This document shows, in pieces, positions 25,889 through 32,949 of a DNA stretch of 47,384 nucleotides (positions are counted from its first letter, which is position 1; each line of letters begins with the position of its first letter). The notes beneath the pieces were generated by a model that ran no database searches, was not told the origin of the DNA, and saw only the letters and a program-made list of their open reading frames with translations. The translations under genes and the position numbers were made by a program. This stretch comes from a bacterium (lineage in GTDB: Bacteria; Planctomycetota; UBA1135; GCA-002686595). The stretch is from contig JAUHXY010000002.1 of assembly GCA_030426785.1 (NCBI GenBank), forward strand, positions 1-47,384, in the 5' to 3' direction.

Positions 25889-26686
25889 CTATTGCTGGGC
25901 TTCCCGCTTGCGCGCGCGCTCGGCCTTGCGGGCTTCGCGCATGGCGGCCTTCTTGAGCTCTCCTTGCACCTTGGCCTCTTGGATCGAGGCGTACATGGTG
26001 TAGATCGCGAGGCCACCGCCAGCGGCGACGATGATGCTGCCGATCAGGCCGAGGGCACCCAGTCCGCTGTGCGGGTTGCTGAAGGCCGAACCGATGGCCA
26101 GCAGGTTCATGATGCCCGCTAGGCCGGGGCCGATCATGAGCAGCGGGATGATCGGATTGAACTTGCCGCCGTGCTCGTAGTCGTAGATGTGCGTGAAGGT
26201 GTACATGGCCAGCATCAGGGTCATGACTTCCGCTACCGCGCCGAGCTTGAACGTCTCTACGACCGTGTCGGCCGCGTTCTGCACGTTGACCCCGGCGGAC
26301 ATGAACACGTACACCAAAGCGCCGATCCACAGCAGAGCCGCGACGGCGAAGCCGGCCATGGCGTGCGCGTTCGCGAGGCCGGCCAAGGGGCTTTTCGGCT
26401 TTTCACCCGAGCGCACTTTGTGGCACTCGTACAGCACCCAACCGCCCGCGATGACTAGCACCTTGGCAATGATCAAGGTCATCCAGTCAAACTTCTGGGT
26501 GCTGGTACCGTTGACCTTGTAGGCCGCGGTGGCCGCGTACTTGAGTCCACTGAAGAACGGGAAGAGGGACCCGATCAGCAGGATGGTCGAAGCCTTACGC
26601 AGCATCAGGGGGGCTTGCTCGAGCTCGCGCTTCGCGACCTCCTTCTTGGCGCGCCGTCCGGAGGATTGAGTCTCTTCTTCGCTCAT
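25889..26686 (-). CDS. Hypothetical six-helix membrane protein between prfA and prmC
   Basis: Unrecognised 265-residue protein with a charged N-terminus (MSEEETQSSGRRAKKEVAKRE), about six hydrophobic segments (roughly 32-48, 68-86, 108-130, 147-165, 177-200, 210-232) and a basic helical C-terminal tail (AAMREARKAERARKREAQQ). Loops contain GKFNPIIPLLMIGPG and LYECHKVRSGEKPKSP. No catalytic motif is visible. Its location inside the rpmE-prfA-prmC group, on the same strand, suggests co-expression with release-factor genes, but membrane location and sequence give no functional clue. Confidence 0.75.
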   Translation of the reverse strand: MSEEETQSSGRRAKKEVAKRELEQAPLMLRKASTILLIGSLFPFFSGLKYAATAAYKVNGTSTQKFDWMTLIIAKVLVIAGGWVLYECHKVRSGEKPKSPLAGLANAHAMAGFAVAALLWIGALVYVFMSAGVNVQNAADTVVETFKLGAVAEVMTLMLAMYTFTHIYDYEHGGKFNPIIPLLMIGPGLAGIMNLLAIGSAFSNPHSGLGALGLIGSIIVAAGGGLAIYTMYASIQEAKVQGELKKAAMREARKAERARKREAQQ

Positions 26687-26918
26687 AGATTGGGGTGGGG
26701 TTGGCCCATCGATGGGGCGTGGCTGGGCGGGGGTCGTGGGCTAGTCGGGTTCGAGGGGCGCTGCGACCCCGGCCGGAAGGATGGGCCTTCAGGCCCGACC
26801 CGGGGGCCGCAAGTCTAGCAAAGCGAGGGGTGGATCGTAGCGGGAGAGAAGGTCGTGCGAGGGTTGGGCAGCAGGATCAACGCAGTGCGATGGTGCCGGT
26901 TCAACGCGCGGGGGCGGT

Positions 26919-28010
26919 TTAGAGCGCTTTGAGGCGGTTTTCGCGCTCTAGGGCCTCCAATTCGCTGATCAGATTCTCCAACCGTCCAGCCACGATCTGC
27001 TCGAGGTTGAAATTCTTGTGTTCCGTACCCTCGAGACGGTGGTCGGTCACCCGGTTTTGCGGCCAGTTGTAGGTGCGCACCTTGCCGGAACGATCTCCGG
27101 TACCGACCAAGGACTTGCGAGCGGCCGAGCGCTCTTCGTGGATGCGTGTCTGCTCTGCCTCGAAGAGGCGGGAGCGCAAGATCCGCATGGCCTTGGCTTT
27201 GTTTTTGTGCTGGGACTTCTCGTCCTGGCAGATCACGACCGTGTCCGTAGGAAGGTGCGTGATGCGCACCGCGGAGCTGGTCTTGTTGACCGATTGGCCG
27301 CCTGGACCGGACGAACGCATGGTGTCGATGCGCAAATCGTTGTCGTGGATCTCCACGTCGGCCTCTTCCGCTTCCGGCAACACGGCCACCGTCGCTGCCG
27401 AGGTGTGTACGCGGCCTTTGGTCTCCGTGGAAGGCACTCGCTGCACCCGGTGCACGCCCGACTCAAAACGCAAGGCAGCCCAGGAGCCCTCGCCTTCCAC
27501 CGCGAAGGAAATTTCCTTGTACCCGCCCACCTCCGACTCGGACTCCGACAGGAGTTCCACCTTGAACTTGCGGGCCTCGAAGTAGCGCATGTACATGCGG
27601 AACAGATCGGCGACGAACAAGGTGGCTTCGTCCCCGCCGGTGCCGGCGCGCATTTCGAAGATCACCTTGGTGCGGTCATCTTCCGAGTCGCGGATCAAAG
27701 CGAGTTTGATCTCTTCGTCGAGTTGGGTTTCCTCTTCCTCCGCTTCGGCGAGCTCCTCCCGCGCGAGTTCCGCCATTTCCTCATCGCCAGAGTCGAGCAG
27801 TTCTTGCGCTTCGGCGCGGCGAGAATCCAGGGCTTCGATGCGATCGAACAACATCTTGCTCGCCTCGAGGCTGCCTCGTTCGCGCAAAAGAGGCGGGAAG
27901 CGTTTGCTGTCACCGGCGATTTCCGGGTCAGCCAATTGTTCGGTCAACTCCGCGAAACGTTCAGCGCGCTCGCGCAGCTTTTCCACCAGAGCCGGATGCA
28001 GGTTCGACAC
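26919..28010 (-). CDS. prfA: Peptide chain release factor 1
   Basis: RF1 reads UAA and UAG stop codons and triggers peptidyl-tRNA hydrolysis. 363 residues from a GTG at 28010 ([19 protein letters not shown]), aligning with the RF1 N-terminus. The frame can be extended 23 codons to a TTG without family similarity. The codon-recognition tripeptide appears as PST in [14 protein letters not shown], the form of RF1's PxT rather than RF2's SPF. The catalytic GGQ is in [12 protein letters not shown]. The [14 protein letters not shown] and RVTDHR segments are also conserved. No shared SD-like sequence is obvious before the GTG. It lies between rpmE and a membrane-protein gene. Confidence 0.98.
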   Translation of the reverse strand: MSNLHPALVEKLRERAERFAELTEQLADPEIAGDSKRFPPLLRERGSLEASKMLFDRIEALDSRRAEAQELLDSGDEEMAELAREELAEAEEEETQLDEEIKLALIRDSEDDRTKVIFEMRAGTGGDEATLFVADLFRMYMRYFEARKFKVELLSESESEVGGYKEISFAVEGEGSWAALRFESGVHRVQRVPSTETKGRVHTSAATVAVLPEAEEADVEIHDNDLRIDTMRSSGPGGQSVNKTSSAVRITHLPTDTVVICQDEKSQHKNKAKAMRILRSRLFEAEQTRIHEERSAARKSLVGTGDRSGKVRTYNWPQNRVTDHRLEGTEHKNFNLEQIVAGRLENLISELEALERENRLKAL

Positions 28011-28127
28011 GGTTGCCCAGGGAGAGGAGAGGGGTACGACCGGGTTCGCCCCGCCGTTGCGAAGCGTGCCGCCCGGCAAGAAACCACGCCCCCGCGCCGT
28101 GCCAACACGACCGAGGGCGGAGCACGA

Positions 28128-28337
28128 CTAGTTGTCCTTCTTCTTGCCGTACTTCTTCAGGAAGCGGTCCACGCGGCCCGCCGCGTCAACAAACTTTTGC
28201 TTGCCCGTGAAGAAGGGGTGGCAGTCGTTGCAGATTTCGATTTTCAACTCGGAGACCGTGGCCTTCGTGGTGAATTGATTGCCGCAACCGCAGGAGACCT
28301 GGCAGTCGATGTATTTGGGGTGGATGTCCGTTTTCAT
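28128..28337 (-). CDS. rpmE: 50S ribosomal protein L31
   Basis: L31 bridges the two ribosomal subunits at the central protuberance. 69 residues starting [19 protein letters not shown]. Zinc-binding cysteines are present (Cys16, Cys18, Cys36, Cys39), so this is the zinc-containing C+ type. The chain ends in a basic KKYGKKKDN. The rpmE-prfA order is common in bacteria. The upstream extension of the frame by 15 codons lacks homology. Confidence 0.98.
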   Translation of the reverse strand: MKTDIHPKYIDCQVSCGCGNQFTTKATVSELKIEICNDCHPFFTGKQKFVDAAGRVDRFLKKYGKKKDN

Positions 28338-28493
28338 AATTCGCCTTGATTGGGGGCCGTTTCTAAAGGCCTGTCCCGGCATTTGGGCCGAGCAGTGTAG
28401 GGGGATCCCGGGGGGGTTACAAGGGGTAGAGGGACCTGGAATCCCGGCGAAAGGGCGGCCAAGCGTGCCCTGGGGCCCGGTTGGGCTCGGCGC

Positions 28494-29093
28494 CTAAGCG
28501 CTTTCGGGGCGCCAGCCAGCCTTTTGGAGCAAGCGCAGCGCCAAGTCCACGGGCAGGCCCACCACGTTGTCGAATCCACCCCCCTCGAGCCGTTCCACAA
28601 AGGCTCCTGCGTTTTCCTGGATGGCGTACCCGCCCGCCTTATCCTGCCATTCGCCGCTGGCCACGTAGGCTTCCACCTCGTGGGGCTCGATCGGTCGCAT
28701 GTGCACCCAGGTGCACTCCGAAGCGGTCCAGAGGCGTCCGGCATGCCCGACGCTGACCCCGGTGATGACCCGGTGGCGGGTGTCGCTCAAAGCCTGCAGC
28801 ATGCGCGCCGCCTGAGCCGCATCTGCGGGCTTGCCCAGCAGCTCCGGGGCCTCGTCCGATCCGAGGGCGACGACGGTGTCCGCACCGAGCACAAACCGCT
28901 CCCTCGAAACGCGCTTCGCGACGGCTTCCACCTTGCGCTGCGCGAGCTGCTCCGCAGCGGGTCCGGGCCCGATCGGGCCTTCTAAATCTTCGTCCACCGC
29001 GCTGACGATCACCTCGAAAGCGATGCCGCGCTCGGCCAAAAGGGCGGAACGGCGCGGAGAGGCCGATGCCAGCACGAGGGAAGGTTGCGCCAT
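28494..29093 (-). CDS. maf: Maf family nucleoside triphosphate pyrophosphatase
   Basis: Maf-type hydrolase that cleaves non-canonical or modified nucleoside triphosphates (dTTP/UTP or m7GTP classes) to monophosphates. 199 residues. The SASPRR signature near the N-terminus (LVLASASPRRSALL), the GADTVVALG motif, LGKPADAAQA and the DKAGGYAIQ segment are all visible. Which substrate class applies is not determined here. Its ATG overlaps the stop of the EndoIII-like gene (TGATG), so the two are translationally coupled. Confidence 0.95.
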   Translation of the reverse strand: MAQPSLVLASASPRRSALLAERGIAFEVIVSAVDEDLEGPIGPGPAAEQLAQRKVEAVAKRVSRERFVLGADTVVALGSDEAPELLGKPADAAQAARMLQALSDTRHRVITGVSVGHAGRLWTASECTWVHMRPIEPHEVEAYVASGEWQDKAGGYAIQENAGAFVERLEGGGFDNVVGLPVDLALRLLQKAGWRPESA

Positions 29094-30391
29094 CAGCGCG
29101 AGCGCTTCGAAGACTTCTTCTTGGTGGCCTTCTTCTTCGTGGACTTGGTGGACTTTTTCTTGGTGGTCTTCTTGGTCGCCTTTTTGGAAGCGCTTTTTTT
29201 GGTCGTGCTCTTCTTGCTGGCGGACTTTTTGGAGGAAGCCTTCTTGGTGGTCGCCTTCTTCTTCGAAGCCTTCTTCGCGGCGGGCTTTTTCTTCGCGGTG
29301 GGCTTCTTCTTGGTGGCTTTCTTTTTGTTCGCGGCCTTCTTGGCCGCTGCTTTTTTGGCGGCCTCCTTCTTCGCGGCAGCCTTCTTCGCGGCCTCGGCCT
29401 TCTTCTTCGCTTCCGCTTTGGCTTTCGCGTCGGCGACCCGCTTGTCTTCGCGGGCTTTCTTAGCCGCCTCCGCTTTCGCAGCGGCTTCCTTCTTCTTGGC
29501 CTCTTGCGCGGCCTTGCGGGCCGCGATGCGCTCCTGCTTTTCGCGTTCGCGCTGCTCGCGCGCGGCGATCTGCTCCTGGCGCTTGCGTTCCTTTTCCTGC
29601 TCTTTGGCGAGGCGTTCGGCCTCGCGCTTGGCGGCTAAGGCTTCGCGTGCCTCTTCCTTCTTGCGAGCGGCCGCTTCGCGCTTCAGAGCGGCTTCGCGGT
29701 CCTCAAACGCCTTCTTGCCATAAGGCAAGCTGCGCAGAACCTCGTACGTCACGTAGGAAGGTTCGTGCTCGTCGTTCCAATGGGCCAGCACTTCGTGAAT
29801 GGCCAGATTGAAGGCATAGCGATCTTTTTCGGGCACCAAAGACTCGATCGAAGCCCGCCCTTTCACCAACGAAGTGGTGCGCGGGATCAATCCCAAGCGG
29901 TCGAGCAGCTTCAAGAGCGACGAGTGCACGGTCAATTGCCCGTCGCTCGCCAACCAGAACAGATAGGCGGTGCTGGGCATGTCGAGCACCTTGAAGGACT
30001 CGATGACCTCCCCCACTTCCGTCGATTCTTCGCGGAAGAACTCCAAGTCCAGACTGTGGGTCTCTTGGAAGACGTCCTGCAAGTAGTCCTTCAGTTCCCG
30101 GGCGGCGGGGGCGCGGGAGTTGAGCAGCTCCATGCCTTTCTTGCGGGAGCTGGTCTTGATGTACTGGGCCAACTCTTGGGCTTGGCAGACGCGCGCCTCG
30201 TTCCAGTCGCCGATTCCGGCGCGTAGCGAAGCCACCGAGGCCTCCGCTTGGGTTTGGGTCAGGTGCCGCATGAGCACCATGACGGCCCCCTGCTCCAGCA
30301 GGGAGAACCCCTCTTTGGGGCCGGTGGGGATCGGATGGCGAGGCTGGACCTCTTGGATCAACCGAGCGACAAAGTCGGACTTCTTAGCCAA
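29093..30391 (-). CDS. EndoIII-like helical domain without catalytic residues, fused to a histone H1-like tail
   Basis: 432 residues from a TTG at 30391 (MAKKSDFVARLIQEV), chosen for its GGAG at 30401-30404 with 9-base spacing and because upstream codons read like leader. Residues 30-208 resemble endonuclease III in outline: GAVMVLMRHLTQTQAE matches the LLSAQT helix, LDMPSTAYLFW the hairpin region (normally GVGRKTA), and VHSSLLKLLDRLGL the VDTHVxRxxxRLGL segment. The hairpin Lys and catalytic Asp are missing and there is no C-terminal Cys4 iron-sulfur loop, so glycosylase activity is unlikely. Residues 230-330 form a charged helix. Residues 296-432 are Lys/Ala/Ser/Thr-rich with repeated KKA, KKS and TKK, like bacterial histone H1 tails. 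A DNA- or rRNA-compacting role is inferred. It lies between rpsP and maf, coupled to maf. Confidence 0.8.
   Translation of the reverse strand: MAKKSDFVARLIQEVQPRHPIPTGPKEGFSLLEQGAVMVLMRHLTQTQAEASVASLRAGIGDWNEARVCQAQELAQYIKTSSRKKGMELLNSRAPAARELKDYLQDVFQETHSLDLEFFREESTEVGEVIESFKVLDMPSTAYLFWLASDGQLTVHSSLLKLLDRLGLIPRTTSLVKGRASIESLVPEKDRYAFNLAIHEVLAHWNDEHEPSYVTYEVLRSLPYGKKAFEDREAALKREAAARKKEEAREALAAKREAERLAKEQEKERKRQEQIAAREQREREKQERIAARKAAQEAKKKEAAAKAEAAKKAREDKRVADAKAKAEAKKKAEAAKKAAAKKEAAKKAAAKKAANKKKATKKKPTAKKKPAAKKASKKKATTKKASSKKSASKKSTTKKSASKKATKKTTKKKSTKSTKKKATKKKSSKRSR
29096..29506 (-). repeat. Low-complexity lysine-rich H1-like coding repeat
   Basis: The last 137 codons of the EndoIII-like gene repeat short Lys/Ala/Ser/Thr units such as KKAAAKK, KKASKKK and SKKSTTKK. 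On the plus strand this appears as long runs of cttctt and ttcttg motifs. The region is repetitive at protein and DNA level and may vary in length among strains. It is coding, not a CRISPR or tandem satellite. Confidence 0.85.
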
Positions 30392-30400
30392 AGCTTCTCT

Positions 30401-30404
30401 CTCC
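30401..30404 (-). promoter_or_regulatory. Shine-Dalgarno supporting a TTG start
   Basis: On minus, GGAG (within GGAGAGAGAAGC) lies 9 bases before the TTG at 30391. No comparable site precedes the longer in-frame starts, so it decides the start of the EndoIII-like/H1-like gene. Confidence 0.6.
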
Positions 30405-30586
30405 AGGCGCGGGAAAGGGGGTGGATGGTGGCCCACAACGAAGGGACTCGGCGGACGTGGACCGATCCGTACCAAGCCGACCGCCCCCAGCTTCCGATCG
30501 CGAGGTGCGCAGCACCTGGGGAGTTCGCGCCCCCATCAGGGGCACGGCTCCGCTCGCATTCCGGAGGTGGAGGCGGGTTGGGGCGA

Positions 30587-31018
30587 TTACTCGTCGCCTT
30601 CTTGCGAGGCAGCGGCTTTGGCGGCCGCGCGCTTCGCGTTCAAACGGGCGTCTTGGCGCGTCTTCTTGCGCTCAGCGCGAGCGGATTTTTCCGCGTTGCG
30701 ACGCGTGCCCGTCTTGGTGGTTTTCTTGCGGCCGGAGCGATCGCGCTTGGCCTTGGGCTTGCCGAAACCCTCGTACACGCCAGCGCGCTTGAAGATCGAG
30801 TGCACCGTCGGCGAGGGCAACGCACCGTGCTCCAGCCAGTGGCGTGCTCGCTCCACCTCAACGCGGGTTTGCTGCTCGCGGTTCGGGGAAACGGGGTCGT
30901 ACAGACCGATCGTCTCGAGCGTGCGGCCGTCCCGGGGAGAGCGGGAATCGGCGACGGAGATGCGGTAGCAGGGCCGGTTGCGGCGGCCCGTCCTCTTCAT
31001 GCGGATGACTACGGCCAT
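30587..31018 (-). CDS. rpsP: 30S ribosomal protein S16 with basic C-terminal extension
   Basis: S16, a primary-assembly protein of the small subunit. The conserved core occupies residues 1-85 (MAVVIRMKRTGRRNRPCYRIS, DSRSPRDGR, LYDPVSP and VHSIFKRAGVYE). A further 55 residues form a highly basic tail (KKTTKTGTRRNAEKSARAERKKTRQDARLNAKRAAAK interrupted by acidic ends), so the chain is 143 residues against about 80-90 in most bacteria. Usually followed by rimM-trmD-rplS; here the next gene downstream is the EndoIII/H1-like protein. It lies 244 bases after ffh. Confidence 0.97.
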   Translation of the reverse strand: MAVVIRMKRTGRRNRPCYRISVADSRSPRDGRTLETIGLYDPVSPNREQQTRVEVERARHWLEHGALPSPTVHSIFKRAGVYEGFGKPKAKRDRSGRKKTTKTGTRRNAEKSARAERKKTRQDARLNAKRAAAKAAASQEGDE

Positions 31019-31262
31019 GGAGGATGAAAGGTTCGTCGGAAAGAAGGGGATTAGCGGGGCTCGATCCCGCTTTCAGGCGGTCGGATCGAGCGATTCGAAG
31101 TTGGTTTGGGCCGTCGAATCCGCAGGCGATCGCTCGCGCTACGGGCGTCCATCGAGGGCGAGCTGGGGCTCGTTCGACGGCCGGAAGCCCTGGTGGAGGC
31201 CCTCTCCAGGGTTCGCTGGGCTGAACCCAGCCCGGAATCAGACACCAGCAGGGGCTGGGAGT

Positions 31263-32846
31263 CTACTTCCTTTTTCGGTTTTTGCGCCGGGCCTTGGCCT
31301 TGGCTTTCTCCTTTTTGCGGTCGGTGGCCGACTTGCCGCCCTTGCGGGTAGAGGACGACCCCATGGGCCGCGGCGAGGTCGGATCGAAGCCCGGAGGAAG
31401 TTCCGGCATACCGGCAGCGCCTCCGCCGCCCCCACCGAAGAGGCCCCCCAGCCCCCCCAGCATGCCGCGTTTGCCGGCTTTGGGGTCCAGCATCTCGCCC
31501 GACGGGGAGAGGCCAGCCAGGGCTTCGCGCTTGCCCTTGGCCCCAAGCCCCGACCCCAGGCCCATCTTGCCGAGCTGCTTCATCATCTTCTTCATGTCCT
31601 TGAAACGTTTGAGCAGTTCGTTGACCGCGGAGAGCTCCTGACCGGCTCCCCTGGCGATGCGCCGGCGGCGGCTCACGTCGATGATCTCCGGGCGGATGCG
31701 CTCCATGGGGGTCATGGAGGTGAACAGGGCGGTCAGCCGATTCATGTGGCGCTCGTCGAGGTCCATGTCCCCGAGCTGGCCCATGCCGGGCATCATGCCG
31801 AGCACCTTTTTCATGGGGCCCATTTTGCGGACCATCTTGATCATGCCGAGCATGTCTTCGAGGGTGAAGGTGCCCATCACCATCTTCTCGAAGCCCGCTT
31901 GCGCCTCCTCTTCGTCGATCTTTTCGGCGGCGGTTTCGACCAGCCCGACCACGTCGCCCATGCCGAGGATGCGACCAGCCATGCGCTCGGCCTGGAAAGC
32001 GTCCAGGTCGTCGATCTTCTCGCCCGATCCGAGGAACAGGATCGGAGCGCCGGTGATCTCCTTGAGGCTGACCGCCGCGCCGCCGCGCGCATCCCCGTCC
32101 ATCTTGGTAAGGATCACGCCGGTCAAAGCAAGGCGCTCATGGAACGCTTTGGCGGACTGCACGGCATCCTGGCCGGTCATCGCATCGACCACCAGAACTT
32201 GGTTGTGGGGCTGGGTGACGGCGGCGATCTGGGCCACCTCGTCCATCAGCTCTTCGTCCACGTGCAAACGGCCGGCGGTGTCCAGGATGACCACATCCCG
32301 TCCGGTCCGCAGGGCGTGCTCGAGGCCCGCGCGGCAGACCTCCGGGGGCGTGGCGCCTTCCTGATGGAAGACCGGGACGCCGATGCGCTCGCCGAGGATC
32401 TGCAACTGTTGCACGGCGGCCGGGCGCTTGACGTCGGCGGCGACGAGTAGAGGCCGGCGGGCTTCTTTCTCCTGGAGGCGCTTGGCCAGCTTGGCGGTGG
32501 TGGTGGTCTTGCCCGCACCCTGCAAACCGGCCATGAGGATGACCGTGGGGCCGTTTTTGGCGAAGGTGAGGCGCGCGTCTTCGGGCCCCATCAACTCGAC
32601 CAGCTCGGTGTGCACCGCGTGTACGAATTGGTCGGAGGCCTCGACTCCCTTGAGGCGCCCTTCCCCCAGCGCACGCGCCTTGACCCGCTCGGTGAAGTCC
32701 CGAGCGAGCTGGAAGTGCACGTCCGCCTCCAACAAGGCCCGGCGGACCTGGGTCAGGCCTTCGCCGATGTTGTCCTCGGTCAGCTCCCGTTTGCCCTTAA
32801 AGAAGGAAAAGGAGCCGGTCAGCTTTTGGGTCAGAGTTTCGAACAT
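31263..32846 (-). CDS. ffh: Signal recognition particle protein Ffh
   Basis: SRP54 GTPase that binds signal peptides and 4.5S RNA and delivers nascent chains to FtsY at the membrane. 527 residues from MFETLTQKLTGSF at 32846. The NG domain shows the P-loop LQGAGKTTTTAKLA, ADVKRPAA, DTAGRLHVD and the TKMDGDARGG G4-type region. The methionine-rich M domain follows (MLGMIKMVRKMGPMKK and MTPMERIRP, then SRRRRIARGAG for RNA contact). A Gly/Pro-rich linker and a Lys/Arg-rich tail (KKEKAKAKARRKNRKRK) extend the usual C-terminus. It lies upstream of rpsP on the same strand, separated by 244 bases. Confidence 0.98.
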   Translation of the reverse strand: MFETLTQKLTGSFSFFKGKRELTEDNIGEGLTQVRRALLEADVHFQLARDFTERVKARALGEGRLKGVEASDQFVHAVHTELVELMGPEDARLTFAKNGPTVILMAGLQGAGKTTTTAKLAKRLQEKEARRPLLVAADVKRPAAVQQLQILGERIGVPVFHQEGATPPEVCRAGLEHALRTGRDVVILDTAGRLHVDEELMDEVAQIAAVTQPHNQVLVVDAMTGQDAVQSAKAFHERLALTGVILTKMDGDARGGAAVSLKEITGAPILFLGSGEKIDDLDAFQAERMAGRILGMGDVVGLVETAAEKIDEEEAQAGFEKMVMGTFTLEDMLGMIKMVRKMGPMKKVLGMMPGMGQLGDMDLDERHMNRLTALFTSMTPMERIRPEIIDVSRRRRIARGAGQELSAVNELLKRFKDMKKMMKQLGKMGLGSGLGAKGKREALAGLSPSGEMLDPKAGKRGMLGGLGGLFGGGGGGAAGMPELPPGFDPTSPRPMGSSSTRKGGKSATDRKKEKAKAKARRKNRKRK

Positions 32847-32949
32847 AGGGGGTCCTATCCAAAAGGATTGCCCCGCCCATGTCGAGCACCCCCGCGGCGA
32901 AAAACGCACCGCCCGGGCCGCCGTTCCGGCCGGACAGCACGAGCGGGTC

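Noticed and set aside
26687-26918. Spacer between prfA and the membrane-protein gene as an RNA gene
   Set aside because: No paired structure, conserved RNA motif or family-like reading frame could be seen.
29096-29506. Repeated cttctt-type DNA that could suggest a CRISPR or satellite
   Set aside because: There are no regular spacers; the repeat is the Lys-rich H1-like coding tail of the minus-strand gene.
30392-30475. Upstream start for the EndoIII-like gene (MVRIGPRPPSP)
   Set aside because: It lacks a Shine-Dalgarno site and reads like leader sequence; the TTG at 30391 has GGAG at the right spacing.
32895-32949. T-run (on minus) after the beta-helix gene as a terminator
   Set aside because: The adjacent GC-rich sequence forms only an imperfect, bulged stem, so the call would not be supported.
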